Assembly (NCBI GenBank): GCA_024403995.1
Contig: JAKSQT010000010.1
Location: 1 to 45,654, forward strand
Reading direction: 5' to 3'
Length of the DNA: 45,654 bases
From: Ruminococcus sp.
GTDB taxonomy: Bacteria > Bacillota > Clostridia > Oscillospirales > Ruminococcaceae
Positions within the stretch are counted from its first letter, which is position 1. Each line of letters begins with the position of its first letter. Below are positions 14,968 to 23,964 of this stretch, piece after piece. The notes under the pieces were generated by a model. It searched no databases. It worked only from the letters and a program-made list of their open reading frames with translations, and had not been told where the DNA came from. The translations under genes and the position numbers were made by a program.

Positions 14968-17517
14968 TTACTCCTCCTTATCGACTAAATGACAAGCAAC
15001 AAAGTGATGTCGCTCTTCTAATGTTTTTTTACCAATCCTTTTTAATTCCGGTCTTTGTAATTTGCAGATTTCAACGCAATACTCGCAATTATTTGCATAG
15101 GGACAACCTGTAGTTATCCCTGTGTTTTCAATTGCATCCAAGGATTGCTGAATATACGTATCTGATAAAAGTGCCTTTGTGTATGGATGTAGCGGTTTTC
15201 TGAACAGCACCTCCGCCGGAGCAGTTTCTAAAAAACTCCCCTTATACATAACCGCAATTCGATCCGACATAAATCTAACGACATTTAAGTCATGTGAAAT
15301 AAAAATACAAGTTACTTTGTCATTTCTTATTAAATCATACAGTAATTCTAGTATTAACTTTTGATTAACTGTATCAAGTGAAGAAGTTGGTTCATCGCAG
15401 ATAATAAATGAATGATTTACGGAGAGCACCCTTGCAATCGAAGCCCTTTGACATTGTCCTATCGACAACTCACGGGGAAATCTTTCTAATAAACTATGAT
15501 TAAGCCCGACAGATGTCATTAGTTTGCTTTGAATCATTCTTTTTTGTGCTTTGGAGATTTTGCTTAACCCTTCGATAATCGACTCCCCAATTGTGATTCG
15601 AGGATCAAACGCAGATAAAGCATTTTGAAAGATGTATTGTGGGTTTATTTCTTCGCCTTCCAAAATAATTGTGTTTTGGGCTGCTCTCATATGTCCTGAT
15701 ATCAGTCTTCCAAGCGTTGTTTTCCCAGACCCAGATTCTCCCAATATTCCAAAAGTTTCCCCTCTTTTCAGTTTAAAACTAATATCATATACTGCACACT
15801 TAGTGCTGCTTGGATAATTATACTTAAGATGCTGTACCCTGAGGATAGTTTTCTGGGTATGGAAATCGCCCTTCTCTTTATATTCAAAACGTGCTGCATC
15901 AACAAGTTCTTTGGTAGTCGGATTATCTGAAAATTCAATTTTTTCTGGCATGACCTCTTCTTGAATTGAACCATCAGACATGATGATGATTCTATCAGAG
16001 ATTTGACGAACTGTTTCTATATCGTGAGATATGAATAATACAGAGATTTTTCTTTCATCAGCAATTTTTTTGATCAATTGAGATATTTGTTTCTTGGTGA
16101 TCGTGTCCAGCGAGGAAGTTGGCTCATCGCAGATCAATAGTACGGGAGTTACTGCAATCGCCATTGCAATTACAACCCTTTGCGCAATTCCACCTGATAA
16201 CTGGTGTGGATATTGTTTTAGAATAAAATCAGCATTTTCTTTCAAACCTACACTTGCAAGTAGTTCTATCGCACGTTCGGTAAGATTTTTGCCTGAGATA
16301 CGGTCAGATATTCTAATACATTCTTTTAGCTGGTTTCCAATTTTCATGGATGGATCAAGGCAGGAATATGCATCTTGATAAATAACAGAGACGCCATTTT
16401 TAGCATTTAACTGTTTTGTATAATTCTTTGATGAAATATTGATATGCTTTCCACGGAAATAAATCAGGGAATTTGGAGAAGTAATTCCATTATATAGGTG
16501 TATCATTCCCGAAAGAACTTTTGCAATTGTTGTTTTTCCACAGCCGGAACTACCAACCAACCCCAATATTTCGCCATATCGGATATTAAAGCTGACATTA
16601 CCAATTGCGACATGATCATTATACTTTACCTGCAAATTTCGAACAGATACTAAGTCGTTTTCACCAAATTTCTCTCTATATACATCATTCGTTATTTTAG
16701 GTATATAATCTTCAGTAATAATGACGTTGTAGCCATCACTTATAGCTTCACCAACCCAAGAAATGGATACAATTGTTAGAACCAACAATAAACATGAAAA
16801 AATAAATGTATATGGATGAAACAGGAAATTATGTTGAGCGGAGGATATCATACTCCCCCAACTTGTTTCAGGAGGTTGTACCCCAATTCCTAGGTATCCC
16901 AGAAATGATTCATAAAAAATAAACTCGGGTATTGATAGAATAGCTCTTGAAATAATAGACGGAAATGAATTAGGCAATAAATGACGTAGAATAATATAAA
17001 AATTGCTCTTTCTCAAATCCTTTGCTGCTATAATATAATTTTCCTTCCTTAGGGGCTTTAGCAAATTCCTTACAAGTCTTGCCATTTTGCACCATCCAGT
17101 CAGACAAATAGCAAGAATGACCACAAAAACACTTTTGCTGTCAAACCAGAGTGGAATCATTATTGCAATTAGAATTCCAGGAATTGATGCAATAACATCA
17201 AGAAACGACATCATAAAGCGATCTGCTTTATCAAAAAAAGCTGAGATTCCACCATATATGCTTCCAAAAACAGTTGTGATAAGCGTACATTGAAACGCAA
17301 TATACAAAGTGTTTCGTCCACCTAAACATATACGAGTAAAAATATCTCTTCCTAAAGAATCTGTTCCAAACCAATGGCTTGCATCAGGCTTACTATATCT
17401 TATAGACAAATCTTGACTAAAAGGGTCTTGTCCGCTAATAATTGGTCCGATAATACAAAGCAAAACTATACTCATAAGTAAACATAGTGCTATAATGAAC
17501 ATTTTTTTGCTTTTCAT
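14968..17517 (-). CDS. oligopeptide-type ABC importer: permease and two ATPases fused in one polypeptide
   Basis: An 849-residue fusion of three proteins that are usually separate. Residues 1 to ~270 are a DppC/OppC-like permease with an EAA-type loop before SWGSMISSA. ATPase 1 (about 285-510) has Walker A GSSGCGKTT, signature LSGGIAQR and LLICDEPTSSLD. ATPase 2 (about 560-800) has GESGSGKTT, a variant signature LSIGQCQR and FIICDEPTSSLD. A C-terminal oligopeptide-type tail (about 800-849) has LHPYTKALL and a cysteine cluster GCPYANNCEYC. Only the second ATPase carries that tail. The start directly follows the partner permease stop (TAAATG). With the permease and binding protein upstream it makes a complete importer. 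The fusion was checked by reading through: no frame break is present. Confidence 0.9.
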   Translation of the reverse strand: MKSKKMFIIALCLLMSIVLLCIIGPIISGQDPFSQDLSIRYSKPDASHWFGTDSLGRDIFTRICLGGRNTLYIAFQCTLITTVFGSIYGGISAFFDKADRFMMSFLDVIASIPGILIAIMIPLWFDSKSVFVVILAICLTGWCKMARLVRNLLKPLRKENYIIAAKDLRKSNFYIILRHLLPNSFPSIISRAILSIPEFIFYESFLGYLGIGVQPPETSWGSMISSAQHNFLFHPYTFIFSCLLLVLTIVSISWVGEAISDGYNVIITEDYIPKITNDVYREKFGENDLVSVRNLQVKYNDHVAIGNVSFNIRYGEILGLVGSSGCGKTTIAKVLSGMIHLYNGITSPNSLIYFRGKHINISSKNYTKQLNAKNGVSVIYQDAYSCLDPSMKIGNQLKECIRISDRISGKNLTERAIELLASVGLKENADFILKQYPHQLSGGIAQRVVIAMAIAVTPVLLICDEPTSSLDTITKKQISQLIKKIADERKISVLFISHDIETVRQISDRIIIMSDGSIQEEVMPEKIEFSDNPTTKELVDAARFEYKEKGDFHTQKTILRVQHLKYNYPSSTKCAVYDISFKLKRGETFGILGESGSGKTTLGRLISGHMRAAQNTIILEGEEINPQYIFQNALSAFDPRITIGESIIEGLSKISKAQKRMIQSKLMTSVGLNHSLLERFPRELSIGQCQRASIARVLSVNHSFIICDEPTSSLDTVNQKLILELLYDLIRNDKVTCIFISHDLNVVRFMSDRIAVMYKGSFLETAPAEVLFRKPLHPYTKALLSDTYIQQSLDAIENTGITTGCPYANNCEYCVEICKLQRPELKRIGKKTLEERHHFVACHLVDKEE

Positions 17518-18456
17518 TTAATACTGTCCTTCTTTAAATCTTGGGAATAACAGGGCTTGAATAATATCGCCTAACAATATAAATATGACATAAATGCCAG
17601 TAAACGCTATATTTAGCCCTAAGATGATAGGATAGTCGCGCTTACTGATTGCTGTAACAAAGCTGAATCCTATACCGGGAATGGCAAAAACCTTCTCAAT
17701 TACAAATGCTCCTGTAAATAATCCTGAAACTCCCGATATTATCACAGTCAACAGAGCCGGAGAGGCATTCTTCAAAATGTGTCGTTTGAATATGTATATC
17801 TCAGAAAAACCTCTCTGTTTTGCTGCTCTGTAATATCCTGAATTACGTGCTGCTTTAATACCATTTTTGGTATGTTTAAAAACATGAACAGCCGTGATCG
17901 GGATCATTGAAATAATCGGTAATACCAAGTTTTCGGGTTTCCCCCATCCTGACGCGGGTAAAATGCCCAGCTTAACAGAAAATAGTTGTTGATAAACGGG
18001 TGCGACTATGAAAACTGGAATAGAAATACCAAGCATAAATAAAGTGATGAGAACTGATCTTAACAACTTATTTTTTGAATAAGAGCATACTATGCCCGCT
18101 AAAAAGCCCAGAACAAAACTAAGAAAGTAAGAGATACTTCCTACGATCAAAGATGAAGGCATACAGTTCCTAATGACATCATTTACTGTTGAGGTATTAT
18201 TTGAAAGTGAAACGCCCAAATCACCCTTTGCGAGATTTCTCAAAAAAATAGCATATTGTTCTAAAATTGACTTGTCTGTTCCGTATCTTAAAATGTATTG
18301 TTGACGGGTTTTAGGATCAAGAGCATCCACTTTGCTGGTGAACGGATCGCCCCGTATAGTATGAACTAAAAAAAATGTTGCTGTTAGCGTCAAAAAAACG
18401 ACCGCTATCATTGCGAATAACCGTCCAAAGAGCCATTTCACTTTTTTTCGTGTCAT
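17518..18456 (-). CDS. oligopeptide-type ABC importer permease (DppB/OppB family)
   Basis: Inner-membrane permease partner of the fused protein. About six spans, the large loop after the first span containing RGDPF and YGTD, and the EAA-like stretch AAKQRGFSEIYIFKRHIL mark the family. I place the start at MTRKKVKW, one base after the binding protein stop; an ATG 33 bp further upstream (18489) would overlap that gene. Neither start has a clear ribosome binding site, so coupling to upstream translation is likely. Length is 312 residues. Confidence 0.9.
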   Translation of the reverse strand: MTRKKVKWLFGRLFAMIAVVFLTLTATFFLVHTIRGDPFTSKVDALDPKTRQQYILRYGTDKSILEQYAIFLRNLAKGDLGVSLSNNTSTVNDVIRNCMPSSLIVGSISYFLSFVLGFLAGIVCSYSKNKLLRSVLITLFMLGISIPVFIVAPVYQQLFSVKLGILPASGWGKPENLVLPIISMIPITAVHVFKHTKNGIKAARNSGYYRAAKQRGFSEIYIFKRHILKNASPALLTVIISGVSGLFTGAFVIEKVFAIPGIGFSFVTAISKRDYPIILGLNIAFTGIYVIFILLGDIIQALLFPRFKEGQY

Positions 18457-18457
18457 A

Positions 18458-20140
18458 TCATTCAATATACATTGTTTTAAAACCGACATTACTAAATGGA
18501 TCGTTTACCGCACCATGTACGTAATTATAGTAAAAAATAGAATATCCGTCATATTTTATCGGTGCTATCGCTGCGTTATCAGCAACTAAGAGCTTCTCAG
18601 CTTCAGCATATTTCTTCAGACGAACAGATTCATCGGAAGATTGTTCACCTTCCTCGACAAGTTTTGAGTACTCATCATTATCCCATTGAGATTGATTATC
18701 CGGAAGCCATCTTGTCAACATAAATCTCGGTTCAATACTTCCGCCCCATGCAGTGGTAGCAACTTGATACTCATCAGACCAAATTAGCGACTTATATGTG
18801 GAAAACTCCTGCATATTAATCTCAACGGTAATACCTAGGGCTTTCTCCCACATATTTTTATAGTATTCGGCATTTTCCTGCGACAAACTATCACTGGGAC
18901 AGCTCAATGTGATCGTAATATCTTCAATACTGTCAGAAATGCCCAGCTCCTTAAGTCCATCGGTAAAAAGTGCTTTGACATCTTCAACAGAATCCCCTAA
19001 TTCTATCAGAGGTTCACCAACATTCTTTCGATAATCAAGAGTTCCGACTACTGTTGCTGGAGGAATCAATCCGTATGCAGGTGTTGTAAGCGAACTGTCA
19101 AGAATCGAACATATTTCATCTCTATTAATACTTAATGAAAGAGCCTGTCTTATTTTTGAATTTTTCATCAATTCATTTTTACAATTAAACAGGAACATAT
19201 ATGTTCTTGCCGACTGAGCGTGTTCCTCATACATTTCGTCAGAATTTCGGAATAATTCCAGATGATCTGAATCTGAGCAGGATACATAATCTATGGCACC
19301 CGACTGAAAGTTCGTCAGTCTTGTTGATTCGTCATTTATGATGTGAAGATTCACGGAATCAAGTTTGACATTCCCAGCATCCCAATAGTTTTCATTCTTC
19401 TCTAAAACGACAGAACTGTTATGCTCCCACGAAGTCAATTTAAACGGTCCTGAATACACCATTGTATCAGGAGAAAAGCCATGATCATTTCCGTACTTTT
19501 CAACTATATCAGATCTGTCAGGATATAATTCTACCGAACTAAGGAATGTAGTGTTAGGATACTCCAGTTCGATTACAAGTGTATTATCATCTTCTGCACA
19601 TACACCTAACTTATCCTTATCCAGTTCTCCATTGTAAACTGCTTCAAAATTCTTAATGTTAAAATAATCGGAAGCATAGGAAAACATATTATCAGGATCT
19701 GCCTGCCGTTTAAGCTCATAGGCATAATCTTCTGCTTTGACCTTTATTCCGTCGCTCCATTCATTATCACGCAGTTCAAAAGTGTATGTTAAACCATCAT
19801 CACTGACAGTCCATGATTCGGCACCTGCACCGATGATCTGACCATTTTCGATTCTGACAAGTGGTTCGTACAGATTCCAGATGAGCTTCAGATCATTAGC
19901 TCCGCTATATTTTATCAGATCTAAAGAAGTCGGTTCATCATTCCATGCACAATTAAGTACCGAAGGTTTTACGGACGAAGTGGCATCATCATTAACATCG
20001 GAAGATGTAATATCCTTAGCATGCTCCTCAGATTCCATAGGCGTACTTTCACTTGCAGAAGACGGGTCATTAGTAGTTGAACATCCGCCCATACTTAATA
20101 ATATACAAGTAGCTAAAAGATAAGTTGTGATTCTTTTCAT
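18458..20140 (-). CDS. oligopeptide-type solute-binding lipoprotein (SBP_bac_5 family)
   Basis: First gene of the cargo operon. It encodes the extracellular receptor of the importer. The lipobox LSMGGC gives a lipidated Cys20, followed by a Ser/Asp/Glu-rich linker to about residue 58. The binding fold shows family landmarks: EPTSLD, YEPLVR, AESWTVSDDGLTYTFELRD, RQALSLSINRDEI and the C-terminal APIKYDGYSIFYY. Length is 560 residues. Substrates of this family include peptides, nickel chelates and glycosides, so specificity cannot be read from sequence. Confidence 0.93.
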   Translation of the reverse strand: MKRITTYLLATCILLSMGGCSTTNDPSSASESTPMESEEHAKDITSSDVNDDATSSVKPSVLNCAWNDEPTSLDLIKYSGANDLKLIWNLYEPLVRIENGQIIGAGAESWTVSDDGLTYTFELRDNEWSDGIKVKAEDYAYELKRQADPDNMFSYASDYFNIKNFEAVYNGELDKDKLGVCAEDDNTLVIELEYPNTTFLSSVELYPDRSDIVEKYGNDHGFSPDTMVYSGPFKLTSWEHNSSVVLEKNENYWDAGNVKLDSVNLHIINDESTRLTNFQSGAIDYVSCSDSDHLELFRNSDEMYEEHAQSARTYMFLFNCKNELMKNSKIRQALSLSINRDEICSILDSSLTTPAYGLIPPATVVGTLDYRKNVGEPLIELGDSVEDVKALFTDGLKELGISDSIEDITITLSCPSDSLSQENAEYYKNMWEKALGITVEINMQEFSTYKSLIWSDEYQVATTAWGGSIEPRFMLTRWLPDNQSQWDNDEYSKLVEEGEQSSDESVRLKKYAEAEKLLVADNAAIAPIKYDGYSIFYYNYVHGAVNDPFSNVGFKTMYIE

Positions 20141-20258
20141 ATTGAGTTTTCCTTTCTACTACAACAAATTAATATCATACTTTTCATATAATGTTCATTA
20201 TGTCTTATTATCTCATTGATTTAAGATGGTTAAGACTCAGCTAATATGATATTATAAC

Positions 20259-20288
20259 ATTATACCATATTTTTTGTTTGAAAGTCAA
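20259..20288 (-). promoter_or_regulatory. promoter of cargo operon 1
   Basis: TTGACT, 18 bp, TATAAT on the minus strand, about 119 bp before the binding protein start. The long AT-rich leader shows no clear riboswitch. Confidence 0.75.
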
Positions 20289-20424
20289 TAGCTAATTCAA
20301 ATTTTTTCTGTTTTCAGGTGAATTTTCGTCTGGTTTTAAATTTCACCAACATTAAAGAGGGCTATTCAAACAAGAATTACCTTCAATACTCAAAACACAT
20401 TATGTTTTGCTTTAACCATCACTC

Positions 20425-20649
20425 CTAAATTTCTCTCATCAAAGTAATGCTGTTCTTGAAGCCAACCTTGTATGCAACTCTCATCTCAGCGGCGGCTGTA
20501 TTGCTCACGCAGTCAAGGATTTTGTGGAACGTATCAAACTGCTCCTCGCTCAGCGTATTTTCAAACGGCATACAGAGCTTGTTGAACTCGTCAGAAAACT
20601 CGGTGGCGTGAATATCGCCTACACGAAGGTTATAAATCATATCAATCAT
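20425..20649 (-). CDS. 74-residue DUF6809-like protein, copy 1
   Basis: A small soluble protein starting MIDMIYNLRVGDIH, with an ACTGAAAGGACGA leader shared with the paralogue at 30840-31076. Both have an acidic middle with L(S/N)xEQ, and a C-terminal (V/E)GFK(N/D)xxxLM motif. The layout recalls the short DUF6809-type proteins common in Clostridia and their mobile elements; function unknown. It sits between the cargo promoter and the Maff2 C-terminal fragment. Confidence 0.65.
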   Translation of the reverse strand: MIDMIYNLRVGDIHATEFSDEFNKLCMPFENTLSEEQFDTFHKILDCVSNTAAAEMRVAYKVGFKNSITLMREI

Positions 20650-20717
20650 GATAATCGTCCTTTCAGTAAAACATCGTATTTCCGTACTTTATATAGCTTG
20701 CTGTATCGGTCTTTACA

Positions 20718-20855
20718 ATGTTTCCGAAAAAACTTCTCTACGCCTACCGTCCTAAGTCTCAGGGCATGAAACAGCTTATGGCAGGTCTTGGACTTATCCT
20801 CCTTGCAATTATCCTCGTTCCTGTTCTCCAGAACATGATGACCGGCGCGGTCTGA
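20718..20855 (+). pseudogene. Maff2-family protein, C-terminal part
   Basis: A 45-codon frame begins with foreign residues MFPKKLLYAYR and then reads PKSQGMKQLMAGLGLILLAI and the rest of the Maff2 second span to GAV and stop. It is exactly the portion missing from the fragment at 12173-12499. The ~8.2 kb between them holds the resolvase remnant, repeat A and cargo operon 1. Confidence 0.75.
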
Positions 20856-20979
20856 TCTGAATAACGATATTCCGAAACGGAGGCAAGCGTAAATATCGGC
20901 TGAACGCTGTATAAATCATGCCGTCTGAATAATCGTTCATGCGGTGGGATGTGGTGGGAAATGAACGAAAAACAAACCA

Positions 20980-21516
20980 TTGACAACTCCAACAGGTGGT
21001 GATGTTAGACGCGCTTTTGTCAACGCAATGCCGAGTGACAAGCCGATTTACGGCGTATCATACGCAACAGAAGCAGTCAAATGCTTCGACCGCATCTACC
21101 ATGAAGAAAGTCTGCTGAAAGGAATGACAGCGGAAGAAAGAAAACAACAGCGGCTAGCAAAGATCAAGCCTTTGCTGGACGAGCTTTTTGCGCGGCTTGA
21201 AACTTTACAGGTCAGCGGAAACGGCAATCTGGCGAAGGCGGTGAATTATGCACTGCATGAAAAGCCGAATCTCTACACGTTTTTAGAAGATGGCAATGTT
21301 CCGCTTGACAATAATCGAGCCGAAAATGCGATCCGCCCTTTTACCCTGGGCAGGAAGAATTGGATGCATTGCAATACTGCGAACGGAGCAAAAGCAAGCG
21401 CAGTGCTGTATTCGATCGCTGCCACAGCTCAGGCAAACGGTGTGGATACAGAGCAGTATCTGACGAAACTGTTCTCGCAGCCTGTCGGGACGATTAGCTT
21501 GCCATTTAATACTTGA
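20980..21516 (+). pseudogene. IS66-family transposase (TnpC), C-terminal fragment
   Basis: About 175 residues matching the end of IS66 transposases: VRRAFVNAMP at the entry, the DNNRAENAIRPFTLGRKNW block with the last catalytic acidic residue, then GAKASAVLYSIAATAQANG. The N-terminal two thirds and tnpA/tnpB are absent. Family similarity begins at about 21001; the codons before it come from the junction. Confidence 0.88.
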
Positions 21517-21521
21517 TACTC

Positions 21522-21557
21522 AAACAGACCCACCTTCGAGGTGAGTCTGTTTCTTTG
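21522..21557 (+). terminator. terminator behind the IS66 fragment
   Basis: AAACAGACCCACCT/AGGTGAGTCTGTTT with loop TCG and one mismatch, then TTTCTTTG. A further hairpin (GAGGGCGGAGCCCTC, near 21611) lies before the convergent gene. Confidence 0.7.
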
Positions 21558-21651
21558 ATAGCATATTCTGACGCTTACCTTAAAGGACAATGTCCCTTTA
21601 GCGGGAGTTTGAGGGCGGAGCCCTCAATTCTGATCCGTCGGAGACATCTCT

Positions 21652-23133
21652 TTACAGGAAAAGGCCGCCCCATTCAATCACGGTAAAGCCCTTTCGCGGT
21701 ACGGCTTCCGGAACCGCAGTGCTTTCCGGTGTCTGATCCGGCGAGAATGCAAACCACAGACGCACAACCGTATCCGGCGCGGGTGTGATGTCAGCCGGCA
21801 TTGCGGCATCCACCGCTTCCGTGAGCTGCGGGTACATTGCATAGGATGTATCCGCATCGAGCTTTTCGCACCAGAATTCACAGAAATCCCGGATCTCCGT
21901 TTCATTCAGTCCGTAGCCGGTCAGGATTCTGCGGAAGACTGCCTCACGGTTTTCTGCCGGAATCACAAAGCCCTTCTCCTGCTGCCAGTAATGCGGATAG
22001 GTCTCCGACTCATAGAACAGGAATCCGTATTCCTGCCCTTCCGCAGTCAGGCTTCCGTCCGGACAGGCTTTGACTTTCCACCCGGTTCCGTATTCCGGAA
22101 TCGTCTTTGTCAGAAGATCCGGTAAGCGGAACGAAACCTGAACCTCGGTCTCCTCTGCCGGATAGAGGTAAATATTCGGCTTATAGACCCCTACACCGCT
22201 GCCCTGCGGCGTCTGAAGACCGTACTTTTCGCGCCGTTGTCTGAGCTCCTCCTCGTTCTGGCGGATCTGTTCATCAACATCGCTGAAAAACAGCCACTCA
22301 AACAGATACTGGATATTGTCGTTTGTCTTGCTCACGGTTTCGTCTATATATCCGAGGTTGTCAGCATTCCGGTTGCAGAATTCCACGACCACCTGATTAT
22401 TGACTGCAAGGTCTGCGACGCCGTAGATTGCACTGGCAATCTGACCGACGACCGGAACCTCATTAAAGAATCCGGAAACCGCGCTGGAGGACTTAATAGA
22501 GCTGCCGATCAGTTCGAGTGTCGGTGATTTGAAGCCGACCTTCGGATTATCATAATAATCCTTGCATGATTTCAGGGTAAAAAGCACACCCAGAACCTTG
22601 CCAGTTGTTTTGGCAAAACCCGTCTTGGCAGATCCTTTTGCAATATCAGCCTTATGGTTATTCAATGCGTTGATCTGTTTATCAAGACCTTTGTCCTTGA
22701 GCTTCATCAGATAATTGTATTGCTCCTTATCAAACACCGAAGGATTCTTCATGCGAAACATATCCAGACCTTTTCTGATATTCAAGGCTTCCTTCTGCTG
22801 ATTGAGATAATTGATCTGCTTATTGATTTTGTCAATTTCACTGCTTTTGGTCGCCCAGTTTGCGATTTTCGCAAAACTATTCTGATATTGGTCCTTGAGC
22901 GCTGAATTGACGATTTGCTGTGTCGTTTTCAGGGACTCGTTCAGATAGTCACCGGGCTCGGAGGGCGGCATCAGATTATCCAGCTTAAATTCTATGCCGC
23001 CGTCCCAGGAGAGCTTATAATTCAGCCAGCTGTCAGCGGCAGGCTCAGCACTGACATTCATGACAGTCGATGAAGCCGTCATGACGCATGTCAGCAATAC
23101 GGCTGCGATTCGTTTAAGACTTGTTTTCTTCAT
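21652..23133 (-). CDS. secreted protein with coiled coil and C-terminal IYLYP...EWGG domain
   Basis: A 493-residue secreted protein. The start is chosen at MKKTSLKRI behind GGAGGCGG; the longer open frame lacks a binding site. It has a signal peptide to about residue 30, then a Lys/Gln/Asn-rich helical region (KINKQINYLNQQKEAL, LKDKGLDKQINALNNHKADI). The C-terminal domain of ~180 residues opens KPNIYLYPAEE and closes KGFTVIEWGGLFL. I recall this domain from many Firmicute surface proteins, without a known function. It overlaps the preceding gene by 20 bp and is the third gene of an operon with two TPR membrane proteins. Confidence 0.8.
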   Translation of the reverse strand: MKKTSLKRIAAVLLTCVMTASSTVMNVSAEPAADSWLNYKLSWDGGIEFKLDNLMPPSEPGDYLNESLKTTQQIVNSALKDQYQNSFAKIANWATKSSEIDKINKQINYLNQQKEALNIRKGLDMFRMKNPSVFDKEQYNYLMKLKDKGLDKQINALNNHKADIAKGSAKTGFAKTTGKVLGVLFTLKSCKDYYDNPKVGFKSPTLELIGSSIKSSSAVSGFFNEVPVVGQIASAIYGVADLAVNNQVVVEFCNRNADNLGYIDETVSKTNDNIQYLFEWLFFSDVDEQIRQNEEELRQRREKYGLQTPQGSGVGVYKPNIYLYPAEETEVQVSFRLPDLLTKTIPEYGTGWKVKACPDGSLTAEGQEYGFLFYESETYPHYWQQEKGFVIPAENREAVFRRILTGYGLNETEIRDFCEFWCEKLDADTSYAMYPQLTEAVDAAMPADITPAPDTVVRLWFAFSPDQTPESTAVPEAVPRKGFTVIEWGGLFL

Positions 23134-23962
23134 GCTGTTCCGCCTCCTCTCCCTTGCTTTGAACCGAATGCAGATACCACGAAATATGAGATTCGATCGT
23201 CTCACTCACGCCGAAATCCAGAGCCTGGATCAGCAGCGGAACACCCTCGTCCGTATTGCCTGTCTCCATGAAGCAGGAACCGAGATAATAGGCGGTTTCG
23301 CCGTCGGGGTGCTCGTCATAGATATACGCACGGGTCAGATAATAGACAGCCTCATTGAAATTGCCCTGATCGTAGAGCAGACCGCCCGCGTTCTTCGCCG
23401 GATACCACCAGTCCGGATTATCCTTGCTTGCCTCGATATAAAGGTCGAGCAGTTTGGCGGACAGCTCATCATCTGTACGGAACTGTTCCTGAATGATTTG
23501 CTCGGATACCGTGTAATACATCCGGGAGTGCTGGTTCTGAAAGGTCGAAACCGTGTTCTGGGCATCCGTAATATTTCCGCTGTCCAGCTCGCCTTGCGCC
23601 TTCGCAAACCGCAGCGTATCATCCTCACCGTATTTCCCGGCGACCAGTTCATACTGCTCAGCGGCGCCTTTGCTGTTGCCGCCTATTTGCAGATCAAAGA
23701 ACTTTCCGACCTGCTCCTGATAATCCAGCGTGCCGTAGGCGCCTGAACGGATCGGAACAAAATAACAGAGGCACAGGAGCCCGGCGGAAAGAATGACGCC
23801 CAGGCATTTCCGGAGTTTTCCGGATTTCAGCACGAAATGCCCGAAAATGAAAAGTCCGATTGCAGCGGCTGCGACGACTCCGCCCATGAAAAGGGAGCAC
23901 TGAAAGAAAATCATTCCGAGCAGCGCGCCGAGAAAGACGATGATACACAGGATTTCCAGCAT
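23114..23962 (-). CDS. membrane protein with TPR-like repeats
   Basis: A 282-residue protein with two or three N-terminal spans (first ~70 residues) and then helical repeats with TPR-like spacing (AAEQYELVAGKYG, AGGLLYDQGNFNEAVYYLTRAYIYDE, TAYYLGSCFMETGNTDEG). TPR arrays scaffold protein contacts. The start is 2 bp after the upstream gene, so they are coupled, and the two proteins share topology. Function unknown. Confidence 0.78.
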   Translation of the reverse strand: MLEILCIIVFLGALLGMIFFQCSLFMGGVVAAAAIGLFIFGHFVLKSGKLRKCLGVILSAGLLCLCYFVPIRSGAYGTLDYQEQVGKFFDLQIGGNSKGAAEQYELVAGKYGEDDTLRFAKAQGELDSGNITDAQNTVSTFQNQHSRMYYTVSEQIIQEQFRTDDELSAKLLDLYIEASKDNPDWWYPAKNAGGLLYDQGNFNEAVYYLTRAYIYDEHPDGETAYYLGSCFMETGNTDEGVPLLIQALDFGVSETIESHISWYLHSVQSKGEEAEQHEENKS

Positions 23963-23964
23963 GG

